Source of the DNA: Cryptomeria japonica
Lineage: Eukaryota; Streptophyta; Pinopsida; Cupressales; Cupressaceae
NCBI RefSeq assembly: GCF_030272615.1
Contig: NC_081408.1
Location: 609,496,173-609,560,172 of the forward strand
DNA: 64,000 bases
Reading direction: 5' to 3'
Shown: in pieces, positions 23,200 to 35,896 of the stretch
Numbering within the stretch: position 1 is the stretch's first letter
Layout of the letters: every line of letters starts with the position of its first letter
Made by a program: the position numbers and the translations under genes
The notes under the pieces: model-generated
The model's input: the letters and a program-made list of their open reading frames with translations, nothing else
Databases searched by the model: none
What the model was told of the DNA's origin: nothing

Positions 23200-23489
23200 C
23201 AACTTACAAATTTGGTATCTTGTACCTTAAAGATGTATTCCATTCATTTACCCAATTTGCAAGTTTCGTATTTTATCCCTTACCCCTGTATGACGTTTCT
23301 TTACCCAGTTTGTAAATTTTGGATCTTGTACCTCTTGTTATTCACGTAAGGCATTAAGTATGCCATTTTCTTTTCCGAGACACGAGATTGAAGGAGGGAA
23401 ACTTTTGTCGAAATGGGCACAAAGAAACCAATTGACTGATATTAGTCATGGATTTTCTTACATTCCCCTTAAAATCAGCTTTATCATCA
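23200..23489 (+). promoter_or_regulatory. Copy C: duplicated promoter and 5' UTR of the ankyrin gene family
   Basis: 23200-23345 matches the reverse complement of 41345-41480 (copy D), for example ATTTTATCCCTTACCCCTGT. 23343-23364 holds a partly decayed CACGTAAGGCATTAAGTATG box. The part after 23390 (GGGCACAAAGAAACCAATTG) matches the 5' UTRs of gene A and copy D. Confidence 0.6.
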
Positions 23490-23785
23490 ATGGAAACAAT
23501 GAGCCCAAAGCTGTACAAGGCAGCTGCGTTGGGCGACGTTACAGCACTGGAGGACATGCAGAACCTGACGAGTGTTTCACATGGCGGAAACACTTCTCTA
23601 CATATATCTGCCTTTCATGGTCGTACAAACTTCGTGGAAAGTCTTATTCAACACGTCAGAGCGCAATCAGATGTAGAAGCAACGAATGAAGAGTGACGAG
23701 CGACAACGCAGTTTCTTGAGAGCTCAAAATAAAAAGTGAAACATCGCTTTGCACGAGGTGGTGAAAGGATGAGATTATATTAGGA
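23490..23785 (+). pseudogene. Pseudogene C: first-exon fragment of the ankyrin/PGG gene family
   Basis: The ATG at 23490 begins METMSPKLYKAAALGDVTAL, clearly homologous to the starts of genes A and B, and continues with the first ankyrin repeat (NTSLHISAFHGR). An insertion around 23690-23700 brings a TGA and shifts the frame. The homology continues out of frame (FLRAQNK, IALHEVVKG) with more stops and ends near 23785, where LINE sequence starts. Exons 2 and 3 are missing. Confidence 0.85.
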
Positions 23786-23789
23786 ATGT

Positions 23790-24930
23790 GAAGTCCAACA
23801 GTAACATGATTATTAGCTTTCTCATTTCATGACTAAGGTTATCAAGAAAAGAGACATCTTGGCTTTATTAAGCATTTTCAAGATATATAAAGTGAAATGA
23901 AAGAGCAAGTAGATAAAATAGGAGAGAAAAATATCGCATTTAATTAGATCGATAACCTAGATACAAAGGTAGAAGTGGATGTTAGGTATCTTCTGGTAGA
24001 TTTTCTTGGAATTACCAATAGTCCACAAGTGGAATCAAGGGAGGATGTTCTTGCAATAAATCTAAAAGAGAAGGTAGGGGATATGAGTTTTATGGAGCAG
24101 ATGGGGGAAGTTGAATTGGTAAATCCTTCTAAAGATAGAAAGGGGGATGCTACAACAAATGACAATGGCAAGAAAATAAATTAATTGTTGATTATTCAAA
24201 AGAGATCTATTAAATCATCTTCTAATTATGCAAAGAAAAGGAGGATAGGAAGAAAAACAAATTAAGAGTTCAACTAACGGTGGATGGAGATGCAAAGGGG
24301 ACAAGTGAAAATTACAAGCATTTTGAGATCAGGGAAGGGAATCCCTCCTTCCAAGGAGCCATGAGGCTCATACCATAGAATTTTAGGAGGTTGAATGCCT
24401 GTAACAAATAGTGGTTTGTCAAGGGTCAACTGGAGAACTCTACAGTAGACTTGATTATCATACAAGAATCAAAGATGACCAATGTTAAAGGATATATTCT
24501 TATGAAAAAATAAAAAGATGGCAAGGTGTGTGAGTGGATTCAAATGGGTTGTTAGGAAGTCTTTCCACCTTTTGGAAACCTTAATCTACTCTTGTGGAAA
24601 ACATAAAAAATAGGAAGAATTAGTTGTGCTATAGAATTAGTAAGAAGTCTAAATTTAAATTTATTATTTATCTTAACCAATGTTTATGGACCTATAGCAT
24701 GTATAAGTAAAATATATACTTGGATGAAAATTGAACAAGCTATAAATTTATGGTCAAAATACTTTCATATTATTGGAGGGAATTTTAATGCCATTTTTAC
24801 ATGGAAATGATAGAAGGGGCATAATTCAAAGGAATTTGCTATTACAAGTGTACATGTAGAATGCATGACTACTTTTAGATCAATAGTTAAAGGGTGTAAA
24901 TTGAAAATTTTCTCCTTGTTATGAGGTCAA
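23790..24930 (+). pseudogene. LINE fragment: end of ORF1 and part of the endonuclease
   Basis: 24330-24860 on + gives, in pieces, RRLNACNK.WFVKGQLENS, VDLIIIQESKM, LLFILTNVYGP and FHIIGGNFNAI. These are the successive motifs of the apurinic-type endonuclease of plant LINEs (usual forms WNxRGLN, QETKM, NVYGP and GGDFNxI; the catalytic Asp of the last is Asn here). The preceding open segment (23975-24184) is probably the end of ORF1. Frameshifts and stops are numerous and RT is absent. The fragment abuts, and probably truncated, pseudogene C. Confidence 0.7.
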
Positions 24931-25485
24931 TGCTTGATAATTAAAATGAGTGAATTGAATACCATTAAATGCAAGTAAATAGTGACACATCATGAAAATT
25001 TATGCTTATTTATCCCATAAAAGGTTAAGCTCCCTAATAAATTCATATCTTTGAGATAACATTGGCCATGTTAGCATTAAATTACCTAGGTAAGTGCTTA
25101 TGCACTGATCATGAGTTCTTGACATGTGTTATGACCCTAATATGATATATTCCTAAGTATACTTTTTATATTCCTAATTATAATATGGATAAGCACTTGT
25201 GGCATGCTTAACCTTGACATAAATATTAGTTAATATAGTAAGGTCTCTTAATTAAGATGAAGGGGTGTACCTAATTAGTGAATCATATAAACAAGGAGGA
25301 AATATTTCTCACAAACCACCATATCATAAAATATTGAATTCAAATAATATTATCTATTTATTAGAGGTCATCCCCTCAAAGTGGTCTACTATATTTCTGA
25401 TTTTTATATTTATTTTCAAGAAATATCACAACGAGTGGCATTTGTATATGGTGAAAATGGATGAATGAAAACAACAATATTGAAA
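24931..25485. other. AT-rich spacer, nothing recognised
   Basis: No ORF, repeat end or RNA gene could be supported on either strand. Confidence 0.5.
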
Positions 25486-26208
25486 GACTAACAAGGATCC
25501 AACCACAAAAACCCTAGCCTAACAATGGAAACAATCCACCATACACGAATGAAGATACCTAAGACCATGTAAATCAATAAAATAAATCAAATATATCATT
25601 CACATGTCTAGTAGGGTTTCAATTTCCATTTATTCCTATCTCCATTGATCTTGTTTGATGTATTTGCTCTCAGATTTTATGTGTGCACAAGAGCTCAACA
25701 AAGAACGTAAATGTGGTTGACAACTTGATCACAAGAAGGCTTGATTGCATAAGATCAATTAGACAATTAGACGATTAGGGTCGATAATGAAGGAGAGTAT
25801 CCTCTTATATAGAAGACACTTTAGGAAATGGAGGGATAAGATTGAAAGGTGTAAAGATAAATGGTCAGCTAGGATTAAAGGGTAGGTAGAGGAAATAATT
25901 AAATGATAAAGGGGTATGTAAGAGAAGAATTAAGAGATGAGTGACATGTGTCATGGGTAGAAAAGGCTAATTAATTAATTAAATAAATAAAGATTTGTTT
26001 AATTAATAGAGGAAGTGAATTTATTTAATTTAGGAAAAGGATAATTTAATTAATAAAAGTATTTATTTAAATGAGGAAATGATTAGAAGAGGATTAATGA
26101 ATTAATTAAATAAATAAATATTTATTTAATTAATAAAAAACTTAGCAAAAAATAATTAAACAAATAAAATATTTATTTAATTAAAAAGGACAATTTTAGG
26201 TGTCTACA
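25486..26208 (-). repeat. LTR of the TGTAGACACC family (solo or remnant), minus orientation
   Basis: On the minus strand it starts TGTAGACACCTAAAATTGTC at 26208. It stays colinear with the + strand LTR at 45347-46090, sharing AGAGCTCTTGTGCACACATA-like, GATCAATGGAGATAGG-like and CCCTACTAGACATGTGAAT segments. Its 3' end is placed near 25486 only by loss of similarity. No target duplication or internal region could be identified. Confidence 0.65.
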
Positions 26209-29200
26209 ACATCAAATCTATAAGTAGGATCAATCATTTTGTTTCCATCATAACTTATAAACCATTGTGACTTTGGAGTTTATTTTATTGGTTTTTAAGG
26301 TATGTATTAGATAAATTATGAAATAAATCATACTTTGAAGGTAATTTTAAAAAATTTATTGGTTTTTTTTCTCTATCGGAATAAAAAAAATAAAAAAATA
26401 ATTTTTTTTACATTTTTTAAAACCTTCTCAAAAATTAGGTGGGAATAGATCTTTTTAATTTGCTATTAGATTAAAAATTATATCCCTTAATTTAGTGGTC
26501 AAAGTTTGATCAAATTATGAACATTGAATTCTATCATAGTCTAATGTTTTGAAATTTTATAGTTATACCCCACACTAGATATTATCCTTATTATCTAATA
26601 AAAATAATAATCTAGTGTTTGAAGTAAGAACACTCTTGAAAGCATGACATCTTTAGGATTAAAGGAGTAGAGGACCTTTCTACACATACCAAATCTAAGT
26701 AATCTTTTTTATTTTCCACCACCTAAAATTGAGGAAATAATTAACTAAGAATAAATTATTTGACCCATTTGTAACATCCTTAATTGAGGGATTCAATAGG
26801 TTTAAGCATAAATATGTATGATAATACTAATTTAATTAATTAACTATGAATTCATTTAATTAAAAATGGTATGAGAAGTTTAGTTTGATTAATTGAATAA
26901 ATATGATTTATTTTATTAATTGATGAAGGGAATTTAGTCTAGTTAATTGAACAAATAATTAGCTAGTAGAGAAAAAATTATCCAATTCATTAAGTAACTA
27001 TTTAATCAATTAGTGAAGAACCAATTATATAGGTGTAAGTGTAATATATTATTCACCTTGAATATGTTTTATCTAATGTGATGTTGCACTATTTTATTAA
27101 GTTTACATATGTAAGGATAGGATAATGAGTTTTACATTCTCCTTTCATGATATTCTATTTTTTCATCATCCTCACAAATTTTTAAAAACTTAAAGAATCA
27201 AATCCTTTTTTTTTTTTCATTTTTTTACATCTTCCTCATCCTCATGGATTTAGAATCTTAAAGGTCCAATATATTGTAAATCTTTTTCTTCCTTAATAAT
27301 ATATCAAAGAAGCTAATAGTAGATAGTAGTATTACACACTTCTCTTTCAAGAAACTAATTATATCATTCTATTTTAATTTTAATAATAATTTGTATTTAA
27401 TATGTTAATCATCTTTATAATTTATGTTAGTTATTATGTTAACATGGGATTTGCATATTTTAATATTATATTAGACTTTTTGTAATAGGATAAGCTTTTT
27501 ATTTTATATTTTTAAGAGAATTTAACGTTTTCTATTTGGAATGTATATTTTTATCATGCCTATATTATCTTCTCTTTCATCCTTTGATGATTTGGAAAAT
27601 CTAAATAGTTTAAAAAAAAATCTAACCTCTAAGGTTTAAATTTATTTTGGCTAAGGTTTAGGTGATTACTTATTTTTGGTAATACCGAGTGCATTTTTTG
27701 TTGTCTTGTAGCATTTAGAAGGCTCCTAAAAGTTAATATTAGATCTCATTTAACCTAAATAAAAGATCAATAATTGATTTTTATAATGGTTTGTACATAG
27801 CTTCAAACAATTATCTTTTTTTGGGAGCATTTTTAGGCCAAACAAACTTTACTATTGCACTTAGAAGGTTTAAACCTCTCGCCTCCTTATAAAATTTATC
27901 ATAATATGGTGTAGAAAAAATTGAGGTTACTCATTATTTTTTAGGCTCATATAACCCTACACAAGTGATTCCATATGACTATTTAAAATATTTATAAAAT
28001 AAAAAGGAGTATAATAATGCATTACTCCTATATAATGCATTACTTACACTTAAATAATTATAGTTTATATACTATTCAATAAGTCATTCCAACAACTCAA
28101 CTTAGCCTAAGTATAGATCATCTAAATTACCACCAACTCACTTCTCAATTATTAACAAATTATTAAAAATCCTCACTTGATTGATCCACCACCTCATATT
28201 ACCCCTCTCTCATTCCTTGATCACCTAAACACCACCAAAGTACTAATTTAACTAGTGGATCAACAAGTCTACCACCCACATGACACTAGTCCGCCATCAA
28301 CTACATCTCCTTTCAACTCTTTTAAAATTTGAAGAACTTTGGGAAGCCCATTCTTAGTCATAAAAAACACAATTTTTTGAGTATTTTTTATATATGAATA
28401 TAATTTTACATTACTCATAGTTATGTAAGTGGTTTCTTGGTATCATGATCTTCATTTATATGATTTTAGTTTTATCAAAGATTTAATGGCTCTAAAATGT
28501 TTAAAAAATTCAATCACATCTAACTTTCATAGAAAAGATCCTTTTGGGTCCTTTTTAAAAAGTTGGTATTTTTCTTGCTTTACACAATAGTATAATGTTT
28601 TGAGTTCTTATTCTATAACAACATAGTAATTTTATTATTTTGGTCACTTTTGGGCCCTATAAAACTTGATTAAATATGAAATCTTAAATTACAATCACAC
28701 TAACATAAAGTGATAAACACTTAATTTTTAGAAACCCATTTTAATAACTTTAGAGTGTTAAAATTGAACAACTTATTATATTCATGCACTCAAATTATAA
28801 AGTTTCAATTTCATGTACTATTGTCCATGGCTTATACATAGACATTTTGTAATCAACAAACACAAATAAATTTTAAATTTTGGGGTCTCATATGTACTTT
28901 ATTCTTAAATTCCATCATTCTACTGATAAAATAAATTTAGAGAACCATTTGTCTTGTAAATAAGGGATAATGAATCACTATATTATGGAATATATATTTC
29001 CCTATTTTTTTAGACTTATTTTTGAGTCAAGTGACTATTAACATAACCATATATGATTTACCAATAATGACATATAGTCTATATATAAATATATCTCAAT
29101 ACTTACAAGGATATTATGCATTAGTTGACCTAAGTATATTTAGTGTACTTTGATTGTTTTGACCCTTATATGAGAGATACATTGAGACTTTGATTCTTCA

Positions 29201-29417
29201 TTTTAAAGTGATTCTTCCTTGGATAACCTTAAACATATGGATGATGCTGCTTTTGGTCATCCTTTTGTTAGGATTAAGGTTCCACCAACCTTGTAAATCT
29301 TGTTCTATTAAATCTTTTATAATATCCTAGTCCATGTGTCTCTACGTGCCTATTTTGTTATTTAAAAATAATTTATATTAATATTCCATGTATATTTTAT
29401 AATTGCATTAATAAAGG
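26209..29417. other. AT-rich intergenic DNA, nothing recognised
   Basis: No coding region, RNA gene or repeat boundary could be supported. TGTAACATCCTTAATTGAGG at 26771 resembles the start of a Del/Tekay-type LTR, but no matching end is visible. Confidence 0.5.
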
Positions 29418-30655
29418 ATGAAGGGGTACATTGCCTATGATAGTTAATCACATATGATAAAATTGGTTATCTCTTCGAATCACGCACTCAGAAAGGATGA
29501 AAATGTTAATTATGATATTCCATATATGTGAGGTCATTGGCTTCTCCAAGTTGTGTTCTTGAAAAGGATAGAGGAGGTATCTTTTGGGATTTAAATATTG
29601 ACGAATTTACACATTTGAGAGGGAATTACAAGTATTTGTACATTTCATTTTTCATGTTTTATCATGGCTTATACATCTCTTTGTCTTAAAACTCGCAATG
29701 ATATCCTTTCTCTAAAACTTTAATAAGTTAGAGCCGTGGGATGGTGGTAAGGTATCCTATTTTGGTTATTTCATTGAGATTGTATAGGTGAATAGGTGTT
29801 GTTAGATTGGAGTCAATAAAAGAGTGAAGGAAATGTGTTTCTTTATAGTATTTTTTGAAGAAAATGATATACACTTGGCCTCTCTTCTTGGTGGAGTTTT
29901 TTCCTAAAAGGGTTTGTCCACATAATTATTTTATAATTTTTTTTCTCATATTTGTTAATTTATTATATTGTTGATATCAATTCTACTATTTTGTGAAAAA
30001 AATAACTAAGTTTCATATTTGGTAGGAAATTATATGATGAAGGGGTTCATTACCTATGATAGTTAATCACATATGGTAAAATTGATTATCTTTTCAACTT
30101 GCACATTCAGAAAGGATGGAAATGTTAATTATGATATTCCATATATGTGAGGTCATTGGCTTGTCCAAGTTGTGTTCTTGAAAAGGAGAGAGAAGCTATC
30201 TTTTGGGATTTAAATATTGATGAATTTAAACATTTGAGAGGGAATTCCAAGTATTTGTACATTTTATTTTCCATTTTTTATCATGGCTTATACATCTCTT
30301 TGTCTTAAGACCTGCAATGATATCTTTTCTCTAAAACTTTTATAAGTTAGAGTCTTGGGATGGTGGTAAGGTATCTTATTTGGTTGTTTCATTGAGATTT
30401 TATAGGTGAATAGGTTTTGCTAGATTGGAGTCAATAAAAGAGTGAAGGAAGTGTGTTTCTTTGTAGTATTTTTTTGAATAAAATCGTATATACTTGGCCT
30501 CTCTTCTTGGTGGAGTTTTTTCCTAAAAGGGTTTCTTCACATAATTATTTTATAATGTTTTTTTCTCATATTTGTTAACTTCTTATATTGTTGATATCAA
30601 TTCTACTATTTTGTGAAAAAAGTACTTAAGTTTCATATTTGGTAGGAAATGATAT
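29418..30655 (+). repeat. Direct tandem duplication, unit 619 bp
   Basis: The unit beginning GATGAAGGGGTACATTGCCT at 29418 recurs at 30037 with few differences (GATGAAGGGGTTCATTACCT). Both copies end with AAGTTTCATATTTGGTAGGA then AAT. Roughly nine bases in ten agree by eye. Neither copy encodes anything I recognise. Confidence 0.9.
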
Positions 30656-31289
30656 GATGTTTCATTATTTAATTACACTCTAGATATCTTTTATAATGTA
30701 GAAGATAATTGAAAGTGTCTGTATAGGTAGAACAATTCCATGTATGGGTATATTAGAAATAAAATCATTAAACTCTTTAGTAGGTATATGTTTATCAATA
30801 CGAAACTTCATTGATGAAGTAAGATCAATATGAGTCTCATGGCCAAGTGAAGTGTCTTTAAATGGTAAGGATGAGCATAGAATATATAAATGAAAGATAT
30901 ACATACACACAAACTCATGCATACACATACTTTTTGAGAGTACATCATCATCTGTAGCATAAAAGTCATGCAAATATCAGGGATCAAAATATTATATGTG
31001 ATGAAAGGTAGAAAATTATCAAAATTGAAGATATGTGGATGTAGCTCAATTAAGAAAAAAAACATAAATGGAAATGTAAGATAATATTATTCTAGGGTAG
31101 GATCTATAGGGACAAAAATCTGTTATAATATGTATAGCCAAATCGTACCTAAGTTACAATGTTCGTATGGTCACAAAAATATTCAAACCCTAACTAATCT
31201 AAAAAGAAAAGATAATATTAGAAGTAACTCAAATATTAAGACTGTTAGTAAAGAAAAGCTATAACCTTAAGGTTAAACCCTAAGGGATG
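30656..31289. other. AT-rich DNA with one unassigned minus-strand frame
   Basis: A minus-strand frame (30973-30680) reads sensibly in places (GHETHIDLTSSMKFRIDKHI) but matches no family I know. It may be a decayed protein fragment. Nothing else was seen. Confidence 0.3.
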
Positions 31290-32110
31290 TAAGAATGGAT
31301 GGTTTCACAAAAATGTAATGAAAAATAATATTGAACCCTAATATTAATCAAGAGTAATTAAATAACTATATACAACTTAAAAATATTCAATTCTCAATTA
31401 AAGTAATAACAACTTGGAGTGATAAATTAATTAATTGCAATGCTAAATTTAAAATTAAAATGAGATGGAATGTGTACTTGACATTTGGAATAATATAGAA
31501 GAATAAACTTGATGCAACATTGGATTCCACTTGTCTATTAATAGAAAAATATATATCCTCATTGTGATTGTTGTTTGGAAGTGGAGGCTTGATCTTCTTT
31601 ATGAGTCAATTTTAGGACTATGGACTAATTCTATGATACACAATTATATTCCTTGACACATAACCCTCATCTTGTGCACTATATTCTTTTCTTATGCAAT
31701 TTATTATATTCTCTACTTTTGTTGTTAGTTAAAAATACTTTGGACAAACCATTGATTCATAAGAATTACATTTGCCTATGTTAACTCCATTGATTATTTA
31801 ACAAACTTTATGATCATAAAAATGATTCAAGACAAAACTTTTCAACTATACAAATATTATAAATGTTCAATGTAATGTAAAAATAAAATTCTTTATAGTT
31901 TCTTAAAATATAATATTATTGAAAAATAATTATTTTATTTTATATTTTAAAAAATAATTATTTTATTTTATATATTAAAAAATAATTAAGTTAAATATCT
32001 TCAAATGTTAAATAATAATAATAATAATAATAACAAATTGGTCAAATAGATATCAAATTGTGGAATAGTGAGAAATCTGACAAAGATATAAGATATCAAT
32101 TATATTATTA
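31290..32110 (-). repeat. Dispersed flank repeat, copy 2 (far side of gene B)
   Basis: This is the reverse complement of 13774-14350 and is colinear with 40365-41130, including GATGCAACATTGGATTCCAC, TTGATCTTCT and AAAGATATAA segments. An (AAT)n run lies at about 32011-32033. It marks the downstream end of the duplicated ankyrin block. Confidence 0.6.
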
Positions 32111-33210
32111 GTTCCTGCCTGCAGGTACTATAGTGGAGGCATAACATTTAAACAGTGATTAATCTATTGCCATTGAACCAATCAAATTGTTTAGATCTTT
32201 CATGAAAAACTATTTTCGAAGATGTTTTAGGTACAAGATGCATATTGTTTATGCAATATTTTTATGTAATGTATTTTGGCGGCCCGTGATTGGCCCTTCA
32301 GATGGCTGCCAGAGGAATTCACTTTTACCGATAGGAGAAAACGCACAACTTCCGATGCTAGGGCTGACAAAATAATGGTCTCGGGGTATTCATTTCTCGT
32401 AATCGACATCCGTGCAGGAGGTACAGGGCAAGAATTGTTAAAAATGAACAGTTGGCATTTGGGGTTTTATATCTGGGCATTGATGATTATGGCACCTGCA
32501 GTCTCTTCAATTGCGCACTATAATATGAAATCAAGTGCTCTTTCTCCCAGCACTCTTGCACTATTTTCACAAACGCCCTTTCCTCGCTAGCTGTGCTATC
32601 ATTTTGTAATACCACTTTTGCTTTATTAGTTTCAGCCCATTTTACAAACCCTAACGATTTGCAGTGGCGAGAAACTTTTTCTACTAGGTGTGATCTCTTC
32701 CAGCCTCAGTTGAAACACCATCTTTAACGAATCCTCTTGTGATTCTACACATCCTCCATTGGCACAGGCAATAGGGAGCCATTTATTCCTGCATTACTTC
32801 CTCTGGTTTGAATCATCATAAATGAATTTGAAACCATTTGTGTCGTCTTTCTCAATAGATTGGTTGCCTATCACCATAGCAATTCAAATTTTAGAAACCG
32901 CTCGATAGAGGTCTTACTCGCAAATTCAGTTTCGTTTATATACATTTTTAAGAAACCTCTGGTCTGGTCTATATGAATCTCATGTACCCAGCAAAAGCAT
33001 TTTCTCAAGACACCTTAGTCCCTCCCATCCATTCTCTATTCCTATGAAGTCCATTTTGATAGGCAAAGATGATAAGGAGCTCAAAACAGGGAAAACATAA
33101 TTTAGCTCCTCCATTTAATGTCTAGACTTAAAGAATAAGTTTTGGATGAAATAAGCATCAACTGCGAGCTTGATAGGATAGACTTCAAAGATTTTGGAGG
33201 CAACTTTAAG
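32111..33210. other. Moderate-GC sequence, possible decayed gene, not identified
   Basis: Composition is more gene-like than its surroundings. A + strand frame at 32444-32590 would give a 48-residue peptide opening MNSWHLGFYIWALMIMAPAV, which looks like a signal peptide. On the minus strand, segments such as LSSLPIKMDFIGIE, WEGLRCLEKMLLLG and NGFKFIYDDSNQR are open between stops. Neither is enough to name a family. Confidence 0.25.
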
Positions 33211-33705
33211 TATTTGTTCTCCACGTCTTAAAAGTACACTTGAGTATAAGGTAAGAAGAAGCTTTCCCCTATCTATTGTGAGAACCATGATCATTAAAGG
33301 AAACTCTAAAATTTAGTTGGTCATTGTAATGCCCTGCGTCAACATTAGTTGAAAATGCCTTCTTTGTTTGGCTTAATAATCTGTTCTCCACGTCTCAAAA
33401 GTACATTTGAGTATAAGGTGAGAACAAGATTTTCCCTATCTGTTTTGAGAACCATGATCATGAAAGAAAAGTTTAGAATTTGGTTGGTCATTGTAATGCT
33501 CTGCATCATCAGTAGTTGAAAATGTCCACTCTGTTTGGCCTAATAATTTGTTCTCCATGTCTTAGAAGTACATTTGAGTATAGAGCTAGAAGATGATTTC
33601 CCCTAGATGTTGTGAGTGATCATGAAAGTAAACTCTAGAATTTGGTTGGTCATTGTAATGCTCTGCATCATCAGTAGTTAAAAATTCCCACTCTGTTTGG
33701 CCTAT
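33211..33705 (+). repeat. Three tandem units of about 167 bp
   Basis: Units starting at about 33211, 33378 and 33545 share TTGTTCTCCACGTCT, AGTACATTTGAGTATA, GGTTGGTCATTGTAATGC and CTGTTTGGCCTAAT. On the minus strand each unit keeps a similar open segment (DAEHYNDQPNS), which may hint at a repeated exon, but no family is recognised. Confidence 0.85.
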
Positions 33706-35445
33706 GTTTTCTGTCGTGGCTTTGAAATCTGACAAAAGATACTCGTCACAGTACTGTTTTCTTAGGCATTAAGTTTCACGATTTCTAGCATTAATCTGTG
33801 CTTATTTAATCATTAGTAGTAGAAATAATTTCATTGATATGACTAGAAATGCTATACCTCCTAATTCTCTCCAATCTACTCAAAGAGTAGTCTTCCGAAA
33901 TTTTTAATTTTAGGGGACTTCAAATTCTGAATTTTAGGACAAAACGGATATTCAAATTCACTTGATAGACCTAATTATTATTGTGACTATCACTTAAAAG
34001 GCTATAAAGGCATCACGGTCTTCCATGGAACCCTGTCCTAATATTTTCTGATGAAACCCGCATTGTTAGTAAATAAAAAATCATTAGTATGGAGACTGTA
34101 TATTATTGTACTTTTCCTTCAAGGAGACAAATATGTACAATTACATTAGCAACTCTGCCAGAAAATCAGATGACATTGCTTCTGGCTACATCACTGGCAT
34201 ACAATTTTTTTTTGCAATGTAATTGAAGTTGTTACAGAATCTCCATGTGAAAAAAGCACCAGAGAAACTGACTCGGGGAAATCTGAGTTACAAGCATCTC
34301 CAGGAAGACTGATCACAATGATCTTTTGAAATTTTGTTTAAGAATGCCCATTACAACCTAGTAAAGATAATGAAGATGTAAATCATGACCAGGTACCGAT
34401 GATAGAGCTTTGTGGTGCAATTCCAAAAAAAAATGTACCATATGTTTTTTGTACATAAATCTTTGTGGGATGAAGGTATCTTGTCTCAGTTGACAATTCA
34501 CCATTCAAATTGCAAATCATTCGATTGTTTTACTTTTCTCTTTTATAAATTTTTGCTTGTCTACTGAGTGAATTTTGACCCCATTTAAAATCTTTTCTCG
34601 ATTCCACTCAATGGATCTTTTTTTCAACTTGGATTTCAAATGCAGTTAAAAACAGTCTTCGAATGAATAGTATAAACTAGAAACATCACTTGTACCGACC
34701 AGGATTTTGGATATGTACAAATATTGCCACGGATGTAAAATCAAGAACTGCCTCAAATGACTTCCCTTAAATGCAATTCTAGTGTACGATGACTTTTCTT
34801 TATAATACAATTGTGAATTCAAATCCAGCTTAGCAATTCTTTCTGAGTGGATTGCACTCTTATAGTTATTGAATCATAGAAATGCTAATTTGTTGATAAA
34901 AATATGATCTCTGAGATGATTATCAAGAAAGAAATGTAGTGTCTTAAATGTGAAGTAGTTATCTTCTGTACCACTTACTATTTTGAGTTGGTTTAACATA
35001 TGGTGCTGTTGAACAAATCAGTGCATGCAGTGTTTTTCAGTGATCAAAGTTCTTTGTTAATGTTATGTTCCCACGATAAGACTTTCTCATTTCGTCTGAA
35101 GCTAGCATGAACATAGAGCGTGCTAGTTTAATAAACAATGTTAGATTAATTAAATTAGCTTCTGATAAGAGAATAATGTATGGAACAATGATTTAATTTA
35201 TTGAAAAAAAATTTAAAAGAAGAGTTTGCAAATCTATGTTATCCAGATTTTATGTAACAATCATTTAAAATAAACTGGGGGTTCTTCAGCCTGGAAATAT
35301 TGGTGGTGTTAGTTTTAGTTTGATGCTTTCTTAAAATCTAATTTTTATAGTTTGTAGCTATTAATTTTAAACTCAAATTTGTAGGAATTGGTTGTGTCTC
35401 TTAAGTATGTAATCTTTTCAAGTAAAATTTAATAGACAATTTTAT
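33706..35445. other. Intergenic DNA, nothing recognised
   Basis: No ORF, splice-compatible exon or repeat boundary could be supported. Poly-A-like ends are absent. Confidence 0.45.
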
Positions 35446-35630
35446 TTAAAAACCAATAGCAGCTCATCTCCCTCTACACAGCAATCATAAAGCTTAACAA
35501 GATCTGGATGTTGGGCTACAGAAACTAGTCCTATTTCATTCAGAAACTCTCGATTTTCCTCTTTGAAATAAGCTGATAACTACTTTATTGCAGAGATGTG
35601 TACCCATGAATACAAAACCATTTTGCAGTT
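35446..35630 (-). pseudogene. Receptor-like kinase fragment, one broken kinase exon
   Basis: On the minus strand the segment reads AIK, then a TAG stop, LSAYFKE, and ENREFLNEIGLVSVAQHPDL followed by VKLYDCCVEGDELLLVF and a stop. This matches kinase subdomains II to V of plant LRR/malectin receptor-like kinases of the type with NREF(L/V)NEIG...QHPNLVKLYGCCVEG. The subdomain II Lys (AIK) and subdomain III Glu are kept; the Gly of LYGCC is Asp. No further kinase exon is found in the adjoining 1.7 kb. It lies about 270 bases beyond the stop codon of gene B. Confidence 0.75.
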
Positions 35631-35896
35631 TTTCATTGTTCGAAACATTGACCAGCTCTTTTATGCAAACTCAGTCCCTGCATCTCTGGGCAGGAACTTC
35701 GCTGCTTTGCAGCTCTTGTTTAATATAAACTCACTAGACAAACACTTACATGATCAATTTCAATTTAATGATATAATTCATATTATAGATATCTAAATAA
35801 TGCTGAGTTTAAATCTTCAATACCAAAAAAAAATAAAAATTCACGATCAATTTGCATTCAGACCACTGGAACATCTACAGAAGAAACGTATTATTC

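Noticed and set aside
26771-26790. TGTAACATCC as the start of another LTR
   Set aside because: No matching CA end, primer site or second copy was found, so it is mentioned only within the spacer entry.
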